Notes: generated by a model not told the origin, from the letters alone. 64,000 bases of DNA from Arenibaculum pallidiluteum (GCF_017355985.1 NZ_JAFIQU010000009.1:124001-188000), one strand, 5' to 3'. Shown: positions 8,438 to 17,100, counted from the stretch's first letter. Made by a program: numbers and translations.

Positions 8438-9136
8438 ATGCGCCTGGCCCTGAAGGTTGCCGCCGGAATCGTGGTGCCGCTGGCCGCCGCGCTCGCCCTT
8501 ACGGCCTACATGAACTTCGAGCGCTTCGCGAAGACCTATCGCGAGGTCATGCAGTCGCGTGCCGCGGCGGTCCTGCTCGACGCACAGGAGACGATCGAAG
8601 GCGGCATCACGCTTGGCGTGTCGGCCGCGAGCCTGACCAGCCTGCAGGGAACGCTGACGCGCTACGTCGAGAACGGCGACGGGATTCTCGGGCTCGCGGT
8701 GGTCGATGCCGACGGCGCCGTGACCGTCGCGTCCGAAGGTGCGCCGCTGGACGGGCTCGCGCTCGGCGCCGTCTGGGAGAGCCGGGATCTCGTGCCGGTT
8801 CCGACGGCTGCCGGGGGGCGCGCCGCAATCGCGGCGCCGATCCGCGATGCCCGGGGCGTCAGGGCCGGCACGCTCGCAGTGATCTACTCGACGACCGGGG
8901 CGGATGCCGCTCTGGCCGAGGTGCGGCGGATCCTGGTGCTGGTCGGGATCGGCGTCGGCCTCGTCTGCGGCGCGGCGGCGCTGGCCCTGGCCTCCTACCT
9001 CCTGCGCCCCGTGTCCAATGAGTTCGGCACCATGGCAGGCCGCCTCGCGGAGGTGCGGGCGCGGCGGCGCGGCACCGCGGATTATGGCGGGGAAGTGGCC
9101 CGGGTGGTGCTGGGCAGCCCGCGGGCCGCGCCATGA
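8438..9136 (+). CDS. Membrane sensor module without output domain
   Basis: 232-residue protein: a transmembrane helix at about 5-25, an extracytoplasmic Cache/PDC-like region to about 165 (GILGLAVVDADGAVTVAS is the typical PAS-like beta segment), a second helix at about 167-192, and a short HAMP-like tail (LLRPVSNEFGTMAGRLAEV). No kinase, cyclase or methyl-accepting domain follows. Its stop overlaps the start of the next gene by four bases (ATGA), so the two are probably co-translated. The periplasmic part resembles the N-terminal part of that next protein, so the pair looks like tandem copies of one sensor module. It may work as a partner subunit of the sensor-MFS fusion. Confidence 0.7.
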   Translation: MRLALKVAAGIVVPLAAALALTAYMNFERFAKTYREVMQSRAAAVLLDAQETIEGGITLGVSAASLTSLQGTLTRYVENGDGILGLAVVDADGAVTVASEGAPLDGLALGAVWESRDLVPVPTAAGGRAAIAAPIRDARGVRAGTLAVIYSTTGADAALAEVRRILVLVGIGVGLVCGAAALALASYLLRPVSNEFGTMAGRLAEVRARRRGTADYGGEVARVVLGSPRAAP

Positions 9137-11070
9137 TCCAGTCGGTCCCGCTCAAGCGCCTGATCACGCGCATCACGGTTGCGGCGGCGCTGGTGGTGGT
9201 CCTCGCGCTCGGCGCGTTCTCCTGGCTGGCACTGGGGGTATTCGACCGGCAGCTCGAGCCCGCGCTCTCGGCCAAGGCCGCGACCGTCGGGCGCCTTGCC
9301 GCCGATGCCGTCGAGCGGGCTCTCTCGCTGGGCGTCCCCTTCGACCGGCTCGTCGGCGTCGGCGAGCTGCTGGAGACGCAGCGCAGGACTCATGCCGAAA
9401 TCCGCTGGATCGCCGTGCGCGATGCGCAGGGCCGCATCCTCTTCCGGACCGGCGTTCCGCCCGAGCGGCCGGACAGCTACGTCAGCAGCGCGGTGCCGAT
9501 CGTCCTGACGGGCGAGACCGTAGGGGCGGTCGTGGTCGGCAGCGATCCGGCCTTCGTGCACGAGCGCCAGCTCGACATCGTCTACGACATCCTGACGAGC
9601 TTCGTGATCTCCCTGGTGATCGCGGTCGAGGTGGTGGTGGTGGTTCTGGCCCTGCTGCTCTCCGACCGCATCGACCGGCTGCGCGCCTGGGCGTCCCGCG
9701 TGGCCGCCGGCCTGCCGGTGAGCGCCCGGCCCATGCGCGAGAGCAGGGACGAGATCGGCAGCTTTCTGACGCTCTTCGTCGAGGAGGCGCGCGCGCCGGG
9801 CGCAGCCATGCGCGGCCCCGCCACGGACGGGATGGCGCCGGCCGCGGAGTCCCTGAACGCGATCCGCCTGCCGCTCCTGGCCTTCTTCTTCAGCCACGAG
9901 ATGTCGCGCCCCTTCCTGCCGCAGCTCGCCGCCTCGCTCTACGAGCCGCTCCTGGACCTGCCGCGAGACATGGCGGTGGCGCTTCCCTTCACCATCTACC
10001 TCGTCGCCATGGTCCTGCTGACGCCGGTCGGCAGCCGCCTGACCGAGCGCTTCGGGGCACGGCAGGTCTTCCTGGCGGGGATGCTGCCGGCGGTTCTGGG
10101 CTATCTGGGATCGGCGCTGGCGACCAGCCTGCCCGAGCTGGTCCTGGCGCGCGTCTTCAACGGCATCGGCTACGCGCTTGTCTCCGTGGCGGCTCTGGCG
10201 CACATCGCCGCGCTGACCGGGCCGCGCAACCGGGCGCACGGCATCGCCTTGTTCGCCGGCGCCTCCATCATCGCCTCGGTCTCGGGCTCGGCCGTCGGCG
10301 GCATCCTGGCCCAGCGCATCGGCTTCGCCTCCACCTTCGCGGTCTCCATCGGGCTGGCGGCGCTGGCCGCCGTGCTGACCCTGACGCTGATGCCGAAGCG
10401 CCCGGAGAACGTGCCGCCGGTGGCACGGGCCTCGTCACTGCGGGTGCTGGCCGACCTGCTGCGCAACCGCCGCTTCCTTGCCGTGACGCTGCTCTCCGCC
10501 ATTCCGCTGCAGGTCTCCACGACCGGCTTCCTGGTGTTCCTGGCCCCGCTCTACCTGACCGAGCTGGGCCTCGGTCCCGCGGCGGTGGGGCGCACGCTGA
10601 TGACCTACTTCGTCGCGATCATCTTCCTGCAGCCTTCCCTCGCCCGCTACGCCGATGCGCACGCCGCGCATCGGCTCTTCGCCTCGACCGGCGGCCTGCT
10701 CGCCGCCTTCGGGATGGTGTGCGTGGCGCTGACGCCCGGCATGTGGACCATGGTCTTCGCCATGTGCGTGTTCGGCATCGGCAGCGCCATGATCTCGCCG
10801 ATGCTGATCGCGATCCTGCTGGACGGCACCCGCACCGAATGCGCCCGGCACGGGCAGGCGAACGTCCTCGGCAGCTTCCGCCTGGTCGAGCGCGGCGGCG
10901 GCGCGCTCGGCCCCATGATCGCCGCGGCGCTGCTGTCGTCCTTCGGCTTCGCCGACGCGATCGGCCTGCTCGGCACCGGCGCCCTGGTGCTGGGACTGCT
11001 CTTCGCGACCGCCGGATTGAAGCTGGCGCGCCCCGACGACGGGGATGCAGGGGCCCTGCAGCGCCCCTGA
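9133..11070 (+). CDS. Sensor (Cache-HAMP) fused to MFS transporter
   Basis: 645 residues with two parts. Residues 1-245 are a sensor: helix at about 12-34, periplasmic Cache-like domain (IRWIAVRDAQGRILFRTG), helix at about 155-180, and a HAMP-like linker ending DEIGSFLTLF. From about 255 onward there are twelve predicted helices of a major facilitator transporter, with the loop GSRLTERFGARQVF matching the MFS loop 2-3 motif, and a second half from about 435. The join is in one continuous frame with no sign of an assembly error. Sensor modules normally end in kinases or chemotaxis domains; direct fusion to a carrier implies ligand-gated transport or a transceptor. Substrate unknown. Starts within an ATGA overlap with the upstream sensor gene. 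Confidence 0.85.
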   Translation: MIQSVPLKRLITRITVAAALVVVLALGAFSWLALGVFDRQLEPALSAKAATVGRLAADAVERALSLGVPFDRLVGVGELLETQRRTHAEIRWIAVRDAQGRILFRTGVPPERPDSYVSSAVPIVLTGETVGAVVVGSDPAFVHERQLDIVYDILTSFVISLVIAVEVVVVVLALLLSDRIDRLRAWASRVAAGLPVSARPMRESRDEIGSFLTLFVEEARAPGAAMRGPATDGMAPAAESLNAIRLPLLAFFFSHEMSRPFLPQLAASLYEPLLDLPRDMAVALPFTIYLVAMVLLTPVGSRLTERFGARQVFLAGMLPAVLGYLGSALATSLPELVLARVFNGIGYALVSVAALAHIAALTGPRNRAHGIALFAGASIIASVSGSAVGGILAQRIGFASTFAVSIGLAALAAVLTLTLMPKRPENVPPVARASSLRVLADLLRNRRFLAVTLLSAIPLQVSTTGFLVFLAPLYLTELGLGPAAVGRTLMTYFVAIIFLQPSLARYADAHAAHRLFASTGGLLAAFGMVCVALTPGMWTMVFAMCVFGIGSAMISPMLIAILLDGTRTECARHGQANVLGSFRLVERGGGALGPMIAAALLSSFGFADAIGLLGTGALVLGLLFATAGLKLARPDDGDAGALQRP

Positions 11071-11171
11071 ACCTGCCCCGGGGCATATGCGCGCCGGCAC
11101 GTCCACCCGGACGGGCGGGCTACCCCGAGAGCACCCCGCGACTCCAGGTGTTCCCGCTCCGTTGTGCTGTC

Positions 11172-11276
11172 ATGAACACGATGGACATCATGACATGGGT
11201 CGTGCGCGAAGCCGGATTCGGCCTCGTGGCCTACGTGCTCGCCGGGGTCGCCTTCGCCTATCTGATCCGGCGCTGA
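11172..11276 (+). CDS. Possible 34-residue single-helix membrane protein
   Basis: MNTMDIMTWVVREAGFGLVA begins a 34-residue product with one hydrophobic stretch and a Leu-Ile-Arg-Arg end, typical of small membrane proteins. No ribosome site is visible before the ATG, and a second ATG lies nine bases on. It lies 101 bases after the sensor-MFS gene and could be part of that unit. Weak evidence. Confidence 0.35.
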   Translation: MNTMDIMTWVVREAGFGLVAYVLAGVAFAYLIRR

Positions 11277-11298
11277 CGGGTCCCGCGCTGACAGGCGC

Positions 11299-11580
11299 TC
11301 AGGGCGCCTTGGTGCCGTGGCTCGTCGCCAGCTCGTAGGCGCGCCGGATCGCGCGCTCGGCAATCTCCTGGCGCGTGGTCCCGTCGAGCGATTGGAAGGA
11401 CCGCATCGCAAAGCCGATGGCGTCGGGCTCGCCGGTGGTGATTGCGTCGTTCAGCGCGGCGCTGACCGAGCGAAGGCTGACGAAGCCCGACTTGCGGAGC
11501 GTATCGACGGTCTCCGCAAGCAGCTTCAAGGGAAGGAAGTCCTCGCCGGACTCACCGGTACGCATGGGTCGGCCCCGCAT
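11299..11580 (-). CDS. Small hypothetical protein
   Basis: 93-residue protein, unrecognised. Helical: LKLLAETVDTLRKSGF and QEIAERAIRRAYELATSHG resemble surface helices of small regulatory or phasin-like proteins. The ATG at 11580 is chosen because GGAGG lies six bases before it; a TTG at 11586 sits too close to that site. It converges with the tiny membrane reading frame. Function unknown. Confidence 0.6.
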   Translation of the reverse strand: MRGRPMRTGESGEDFLPLKLLAETVDTLRKSGFVSLRSVSAALNDAITTGEPDAIGFAMRSFQSLDGTTRQEIAERAIRRAYELATSHGTKAP

Positions 11581-11825
11581 CGACAACCTCCAATCGATAC
11601 CGCACCTATTCCCAAGGTCAAGTCACACATCTGCAATTCGGCATAGCCCGTCACGCAGGGCCCGCTACCGGACGCCGTCACGTCCCGCCCCAGGGGCCGC
11701 ATCGCGAAATGCGGGCGCGGCTGCTAGTATGTCCATGACCATGCGACCGGGATCGTGCCCGGCACCGGCGGCCCCGCTGCGGAGACACCGACCTGACCGA
11801 CCAGAGCCCGCCCGAATTCACGCCG

Positions 11826-12119
11826 GTGCGCAAGGTGCGGATCGAACCATACGGCCCCGTCCACTACGGACCCTGCCCAGTGGACGACCCCGCAGGACGG
11901 ATGCTGCCGGGGCTGGTGGTCACCATGGGCGGAACCGCCTACCGGGTCGCCGCCTACGATCATCCTGCGACGCACGCCGGGCCGCCCGGTTCCGGACCGG
12001 ACACCGACCGCCGGCAGGAAGGCCGCTCCGCGGACGCGGACGGCCCCCGGCGCGGCGAGATGGTCGGCCTCGTCCTGCGCCCGCTGGACGCCTGCGGCTG
12101 CGGCCACTGCGACGGCTGA
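11826..12119 (+). CDS. Hypothetical protein with C-terminal Cys-rich end
   Basis: Possible 97-residue product starting at GTG 11826. It ends in CGCGHCDG, a cluster that could bind metal, and holds one predicted beta region (LPGLVVTMGGTAYRVAAYDH). No family recognised and no clear ribosome site; no ATG in frame upstream. It lies in a sparsely coding stretch, so it may be a remnant. 11587-11825 shows nothing else; 12120-12327 appears empty. Confidence 0.4.
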   Translation: MRKVRIEPYGPVHYGPCPVDDPAGRMLPGLVVTMGGTAYRVAAYDHPATHAGPPGSGPDTDRRQEGRSADADGPRRGEMVGLVLRPLDACGCGHCDG

Positions 12120-12327
12120 TTTACCGCCGGCAGGAGACAGGCGGACCGGCGGGATGCCGGGCCAGTTACATTCTCCTTCGAAACTCGGCTGATCGTCCTC
12201 GTCGGTGAAGCCGCGGAGGACGAGCTGCGGCGGACGTTGGAGGTCCCGCACGGCTCCGCGCTGCCGCTCGGCCGGCACGCGCGCGGAACAGCCGCGCCGA
12301 GCCGCCCGCCGCGGCGGCCTGCGGCTT

Positions 12328-13353
12328 TCAGCATCGAGAGGCGGTCGTTGGCCGCCTATTGTGCGGAAACGACGGAGGAATCCTCCCGAACCGATCAACT
12401 CGCCCGTTGTAGAAGAGTCTGTAGAACAGGCGATCCGGGATCGAGTAGATCAATCTGGCGATCATCGCGGTCACGAACACAGCGAAGGCGAGCCGCGCAA
12501 CCAACACGCTTGTCAGGTCCGCGCCGAACGCCACGACCACGAGCGTGTCCTCGATGATGCTGTGGGCTAGGCCCATGAATGCGCAGGCGAGGAAAATCTG
12601 CCGTGGCTCGATCTCGCCGGTTCGGGCTTCGCGTATCAGGAGACCGCCACCGTAGGTGATCCCCAATAGCAGTCCGATGGCCGCGAAGGGGACCGTTCGC
12701 GCGTCGATCCCCGCGAGCCAGAAGATCGGCGCGAGTGCTCGGTTCATCCGATCGAGGATGCCCGAGATCCTCAGGAGCTCCATCAGCCAGCTCAGCGCGA
12801 GCAGCATCGCCAACATCATGCCCAGCATCTGCGCAGTTCTGGCGAGAAAGCCGATCCAGCCGACGCCCGCGTCCGCCGGCGTCCAGGATGGCGTTGCCGG
12901 ATCCGACAGCCATCCGGTGACGGCGAGCACCTGGTGCAGGAGGACGGCGAAGAGGAGGCCGCCTCCGATCCGAACCGTCGCGGTGACAAGCAGGGAAGGC
13001 CCAGCCCTCTTGATGATCTGCTGCTCGATCGGAACCGCATGCGCGAACAGCAGCAGGACCGAGAAGACCGTGACGTCCGCCGTGCTGAGGTCCGTCACCG
13101 GGACCAGCGTGAACACGATGACCAGTCCGCCCCAGATCCCGACGAGCAGCCCTGTCAGCCAAGCGAGGGCGAGCTCCGGCGGCAGCCCGAGCAGCGTCAT
13201 CACTGGCTCGAACAGCGGGGAGATGGCCCGGATACCGCCAAGCTCATGCAGCAGCTGCGTGGCGAACGCGACGGGAACGATGACGCGCACGAGCTCCCAG
13301 TAAAGGCCGAGCGTGTCCAGGGTCTTGCGACGGAAAATATTTAGGGCCGGCAT
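12328..13353 (-). CDS. Nucleoside-recognition (Gate) domain membrane protein
   Basis: 341-residue polytopic membrane protein with the Gate (nucleoside recognition) domain found in SpmA/SpmB, YjiG/YjiH and FeoB-like proteins; these are thought to move small solutes, with substrates mostly unknown. Motifs include GLPPELALAWLTGLLVGIWGG, FAHAVPIEQQI and ACAFMGLAHSIIEDTLVV, which repeats the gate theme in the second half. The start at 13353 follows GGAGCCGTTCA. It is divergent from an Lrp-type regulator, with a cluster of operator-like half-sites between them, so its expression probably follows an amino acid or related ligand sensed by that regulator. Confidence 0.75.
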   Translation of the reverse strand: MPALNIFRRKTLDTLGLYWELVRVIVPVAFATQLLHELGGIRAISPLFEPVMTLLGLPPELALAWLTGLLVGIWGGLVIVFTLVPVTDLSTADVTVFSVLLLFAHAVPIEQQIIKRAGPSLLVTATVRIGGGLLFAVLLHQVLAVTGWLSDPATPSWTPADAGVGWIGFLARTAQMLGMMLAMLLALSWLMELLRISGILDRMNRALAPIFWLAGIDARTVPFAAIGLLLGITYGGGLLIREARTGEIEPRQIFLACAFMGLAHSIIEDTLVVVAFGADLTSVLVARLAFAVFVTAMIARLIYSIPDRLFYRLFYNGRVDRFGRIPPSFPHNRRPTTASRC

Positions 13354-13419
13354 TGAACGGCTCCATGGTTGCGGAGCCCCAGTAGTTAACGCAGTCAGCT
13401 TCGCAGAAGCGGTCAAAAT

Positions 13420-13466
13420 TTGCATGTCGATGCAACTATATTGCACCGCGACGCAACTACGTTGCA
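13420..13466. promoter_or_regulatory. Lrp/AsnC-type operator array
   Basis: Half-sites of the type TTGCA/TGCAA recur on nearly the same helix face: TTGCAT (13420), ATGCAA (13430), TTGCA (13441), CGCAAC (13452), GTTGCA (13461). They form three inverted pairs, including TGCAACTATATTGCA (13431-13445) and GCAACTACGTTGC (13453-13465). The array ends 10 bases before the lrp-like ATG. Lrp family octamers bind such phased sites; autoregulation is inferred. Confidence 0.6.
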
Positions 13467-13476
13467 GAGTCGGTAC

Positions 13477-13929
13477 ATGGATCACATCGACAAGAAGCTG
13501 CTGACCCACCTCCAGCAGGACGCCTCGCGGACGAATGCCGAGCTGGCCGACTTGGTGGGGCTCTCGCCGTCGAGTTGCCTGCGCCGCGTGCGGCGGCTGA
13601 AGGAGACCGGCGTGATCGATCGCGTCGTTGCCGTCCTCGCGCCGGCCAAGGCCGGCCGCCGCCTGAAGGCGATCGTGACGATCCACCTGGAGCGCCACGG
13701 CGAGGAGCATATGCGCGAGTTCCTCCGGACCGCCGCGAGGGAGCCGTCAGTTGTACAGGCCTATAGCGTCAGCGGTGAGACCGATGCCGTCCTGATGCTG
13801 CGGCTCACCGACATGGACGAGTTCGACTCGGTGTGCGAGCGCCTGTTCCGGAACCATAGTAACGTCGCGCGCTACTACACGATGTTCGTTATCCGGACGG
13901 CGAAGGAGGTCACTGACATCCCGCTCTAG
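13477..13929 (+). CDS. Lrp/AsnC family transcriptional regulator
   Basis: 150 residues. N-terminal AsnC-type helix-turn-helix (IDKKLLTHLQQDASRTNAELADLVGLS, then SPSSCLRRVRRLKETGVI), followed by a RAM/ligand-binding domain (AVLAPAKAGRRLKAIVTIHLE; VVQAYSVSGETDAVLMLRLTD). A local feast/famine regulator that probably controls itself and the divergent Gate-domain protein through the phased half-sites between the two genes. The start at 13477 aligns with the usual MD-x-IDKKLL N-terminus; the ribosome site is weak (GAGT). A GC-rich hairpin without T run follows the stop (about 13928-13966). Confidence 0.9.
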   Translation: MDHIDKKLLTHLQQDASRTNAELADLVGLSPSSCLRRVRRLKETGVIDRVVAVLAPAKAGRRLKAIVTIHLERHGEEHMREFLRTAAREPSVVQAYSVSGETDAVLMLRLTDMDEFDSVCERLFRNHSNVARYYTMFVIRTAKEVTDIPL

Positions 13930-14557
13930 CGACGGTGGCGGCTCCTGTGGTTCGGAGCCTCGTCGCATAGTATCGGCGAGGGCGCCAGCGGAGGAGGATC
14001 ACGCCCCCTCTCGCGAGAACCGTGATCGGTTCGAGTTCACGCTCCTCAAATCCCGAGATGCTCGAACAGGCGGCGCCCGCCGTCTCCGGAACTCGGCCGG
14101 AACCGGATCAGGTGTGCCCCTTCAGCTCCGGCGCCGCGTTCAGGTTGCTGTTGAGGGACCTGCGCGATTGCCGATGCGTTGTGCTCGGCAGCGCGATCGC
14201 TGGTCCACGGAAACAATGCAGGGGGATCCGCGGGGAGGGTGCCCTCCTGGTGTCGCCGAGGGCGACACTGCCTGCCCCCTCGGTATCAAGAGCATCTCTC
14301 CACGAAGCGAGGAGACAGGCAGTCCCATCGCGCCCCCCTGCATCTGGGCTCCTTCTGGGCTCCTTGCTGACCTTCACGCCTCGTCGAGAGCGGCTTTCCC
14401 GCTGGGGCGCCCGGCTCCGAGACCTTGGCGAGAACAATTGCTGTTCTCCCACTGCCTCAGGGCCGACATGACCCCAGTACCGCCAGCCGCGAGCGATTTC
14501 CGCCTCGACGCCGCTGCGTCATGAACACTTGGGGCCGGTCAGTGGTCCGCCCTTCAA
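13930..14557. other. Non-coding stretch with stacked hairpins
   Basis: No convincing gene in about 630 bases; open frames exist on both strands but look like chance. Several inverted repeats are packed into 14228-14324: GGAGGG/CCCTCC, GTGTCGCC (14250-14257)/GGCGACAC (14261-14268), and a longer imperfect pair CTGCCTGCCCCCTCG (about 14268)/CGAGGAGACAGGCAG (about 14310) enclosing AGAGCATCTCT. Either a structured RNA or a decayed repetitive element. Confidence 0.4.
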
Positions 14558-15568
14558 TCAGCGCCCATCCTCCAAAGTCACGGCGATCTTCCCGAAATGA
14601 CTGCCATGCGCCAGCGTTGCGTAGGCGCCGGCCGCATCCTTGAAGTGATGGACGCGGTCGACCACCGGGCGGAGCCCGGTCGCATTGATCGCGCGGACCG
14701 CCTCCCGCAGATCCGCCACCGATCCGGTATTGCTGCCGATGACTTTCAGCATCTTCAGAATGATCGGAAACAGAGAGGCCTCCAGTGCGTCGCCGCTGAG
14801 AAAACCGACGACGAAGACCGTGCCCTCGCTGGCTGCCGCGTTCAGGGAACGCGCAAAGGTTTTGGAGCCTCCCGTCTCCACCACAAGGTCGGCGCCGACC
14901 CCGCCGGTCAGCTCCAGAACCCGCGCATCCCAGTCCGGGCTTGCCGCGTAGTTGATGGTTTCATCGGCGCCAAGCGCCCTCGCCCGCTCCAGCTTCTCGT
15001 CAGACGAGGAGGTAATGATCACCCGCGCTCCCGACGCTTTGGCGAATTGCAGGGCGAACAGGCTGACGCCACCGGTGCCGAGCAGAAGCACCGTGCTCCC
15101 CGGACGCACCACACCTGTCCGCACCGCCCTCCAGGCCGTGGTCGCCGCGATCGGCAGGGTCGCCGCTTCGGCAAAGGACAAGTGATCGGGGATCGGCACG
15201 AGGCTCGCGGCGGGCACCACCGCGCAATCGGCGAGGGAGCCCGGCATGTTGATGCCGCGCATCCGCCGGTTGGCCGGGGGCGGCAGCGGCCCGGCGGACC
15301 AGTCCGGCAGGAAATGCGGGATGACGCGGTCGCCGATGGCAATTCCGGAAACGCCGGGGCCGGCCTCCAACACCTCCCCGGCACCATCGGTCACGGGGAT
15401 GAGCGGAAGCGCCGCGGGGAAGGCGCCAGTCGCCACCGCGAGGTCGACATAGTTCAGGCTGGCCGCCCGCAGGCGGACGAGCACCTCGCCCGTCCCGGGG
15501 CGGGGCTGCGGAACGTCGACCAGACGCAGGGCGTCGAGGCGGGGGGCTTCGAGTTGATAGGCGCGCAT
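14558..15568 (-). CDS. Zinc-independent MDR-family alcohol dehydrogenase/quinone reductase
   Basis: Medium-chain dehydrogenase/reductase of 336 residues. GroES-like N-terminal part (GEVLVRLRAASLNYVDLAVATG), a nucleotide-binding fold with LLGTGGVSLFALQFAKASGARVI, and the C-terminal block of the quinone-reductase type. The catalytic-zinc Cys/His set of classical alcohol dehydrogenases is absent (Asn-Tyr-Val-Asp in place of CxTD), so it is probably an NADP-dependent enone or quinone reductase. The ATG at 15568 lies 8 bases after GGAG; a GTG three codons upstream abuts that site. Divergent from a LysR regulator, its likely controller. Confidence 0.85.
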   Translation of the reverse strand: MRAYQLEAPRLDALRLVDVPQPRPGTGEVLVRLRAASLNYVDLAVATGAFPAALPLIPVTDGAGEVLEAGPGVSGIAIGDRVIPHFLPDWSAGPLPPPANRRMRGINMPGSLADCAVVPAASLVPIPDHLSFAEAATLPIAATTAWRAVRTGVVRPGSTVLLLGTGGVSLFALQFAKASGARVIITSSSDEKLERARALGADETINYAASPDWDARVLELTGGVGADLVVETGGSKTFARSLNAAASEGTVFVVGFLSGDALEASLFPIILKMLKVIGSNTGSVADLREAVRAINATGLRPVVDRVHHFKDAAGAYATLAHGSHFGKIAVTLEDGR

Positions 15569-15667
15569 TGGGAACACTCCTCAAGGTCGGTTGATCGATG
15601 ACCGTGAGGCTAGCCGCTTGCGAGTCCGCCTTTAATGCGGCCCCGGTGCATGATATTGCTGCGAACG

Positions 15668-16603
15668 ATGCATGAATTGAGTGACCAGGGTCTGGAGGAG
15701 GTTGCCGCCTTTCTCGCGGTGCTCGATGCGGGCGGCTTCGCACCGGCCGCCCGGGTGCTGGGGCGTGACGCCTCCGTGGTATCGCGCCGGGTTTCGGCGC
15801 TGGAGCGTCGGCTTGACGTCCGGTTGCTGGAACGGACGACGCGGCGGGTTACACCGACGGAGGCCGGCCGCCGTTTCGCCGACCGGGCGCGGATCGCCCT
15901 GACCCTGCTGGCCGACGCGGAACGCGAGGCCGCCGACGCCGGCACCGGACCGCAAGGCACGCTGCGGCTGTCCCTGCCAGAGGCCTTCGGGCGCCTGTGG
16001 GTCGCGCCGATCCTGCCGGAGTTTCTGACCGCCTTTCCCCGCGTACGGATCGAGGCCTTCTACAGTGACCGCTTCGTCGATCTGGTGGGGGAAGGAATGG
16101 ACCTTGCGATCCGCATCGGCCACCTGCCGGACAGCTCGCTTGTGGCGCGCAAGCTGGGGGGTGAGCGTCGGCTGGTCTGCGCCGCCCCGTCCTACCTCGC
16201 GGACCGGCAAGCGCCGAAGGCGCCCACCGATCTCGCGGCACACGACGCCCTGCTCTTCGCCCTGTTCGACTCGCCCAGGGAGTGGCATTTTGGTCGGGGA
16301 CGCGAGCGTGCGCGGGTCCATATGTCCGGACCGCTGCTGACAGACAACGTCGACAGCCTCGTGCATGCCGCAGTGGCCGGAAAGGGCATCATGATGTGCT
16401 CTGAATGGCTGGTCGGCCGCGAATTGGCGGACGGGCGCCTGGTCAGGTTGCTGCCGGATTGGACCGTGGGCGCGGGCAACGGTGGGGAAGTCGCCATCCA
16501 TCTGATCCGCCCCTCTGGCCGCTTCACCGCCGGAAAGACGCGCGCCTTCGCCGACTGGATCACCACGAAGCTGTCGCCGCCGCCCTGGAGATCGTCGCTT
16601 TGA
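15668..16603 (+). CDS. LysR-type transcriptional regulator
   Basis: 311 residues. N-terminal winged helix (GLEEVAAFLAVLDAGGFAPAARVLG, then SVVSRRVSALERRLDVRLLERTTRRVTPTEAG), typical of the AaeR/CrgA-like branch, followed by the periplasmic-binding-like effector domain (GTLRLSLPEAFGRLWVAPILPEFL). Transcribed divergently from the MDR dehydrogenase with 99 bases between, a usual arrangement for a LysR regulator and its target. Start uncertain: ATGs at 15650 and 15668 both lack a good ribosome site. Confidence 0.9.
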   Translation: MHELSDQGLEEVAAFLAVLDAGGFAPAARVLGRDASVVSRRVSALERRLDVRLLERTTRRVTPTEAGRRFADRARIALTLLADAEREAADAGTGPQGTLRLSLPEAFGRLWVAPILPEFLTAFPRVRIEAFYSDRFVDLVGEGMDLAIRIGHLPDSSLVARKLGGERRLVCAAPSYLADRQAPKAPTDLAAHDALLFALFDSPREWHFGRGRERARVHMSGPLLTDNVDSLVHAAVAGKGIMMCSEWLVGRELADGRLVRLLPDWTVGAGNGGEVAIHLIRPSGRFTAGKTRAFADWITTKLSPPPWRSSL

Positions 16604-16903
16604 AAGGGCCCGGCAAAGGCCTTGCCCGCGATGCGCGCCAGCGGAACCTTTGCGTTACTGTGAAAGGCCACTGATCATCTGGCTCTGCCCACCAAAGGGC
16701 GACGGGGAGTTCTGCCAGCTACTCGCCGGTGATACCCTGCCGCGCCCCAATCAAATCGGCCATGTTCGACGCGAAGGCGCTCCCCCGAAGTGACTTGAAG
16801 CCGAGAAATGCGACGATCATCGAGGCACTTGCGACCCCCGGCTTCGAGAAGCGGAATCTCGCCAGAAGAAGTGATTTTGGGGAATGCGCGACTATAGGGC
16901 GCG

Positions 16904-17100
16904 ATGGACGATCTCGAGCCGAAGCTGACGCGCCACGGCTACACGGTGCAGGCACTGGCGGAGTGGTTCGCTGCCAAGCCGGCGGACAATCGGGTCTTCC
17001 TGTCCGGGCGGCTCGACGCCGCATGCACCCGCTAGCTTTCGGAGCGGATGCTCGCGGCGCGGCCGGCCTTCCGCTTCGATCAGCCACTTCGTCGCAGCCG
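16904..17100 (+). pseudogene. Broken small gene with in-frame stop
   Basis: The frame MDDLEPKLTRHGYTVQALAE runs 43 codons and stops at TAG (17033-17035). The same frame reads on sensibly after the stop as LSERMLAARPAFRFD, and a single change TAG to GAG would give TRELSERMLAA, so this looks like a nonsense mutation in a small gene. The protein family is not certain; the first part resembles a small helix-turn-helix protein. Surroundings (16604-17356) have no other gene and look decayed. Confidence 0.4.

Noticed and set aside
9082..10239. Long minus-strand frame across the sensor-MFS gene
   Set aside because: Antisense shadow rich in Arg, Gly and His with no family motif; the plus strand is clearly coding.
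14108..14452. 114-codon minus-strand frame in the hairpin region
   Set aside because: Also open on the plus strand, no ribosome site and no domain; structure rather than coding is the main signal.
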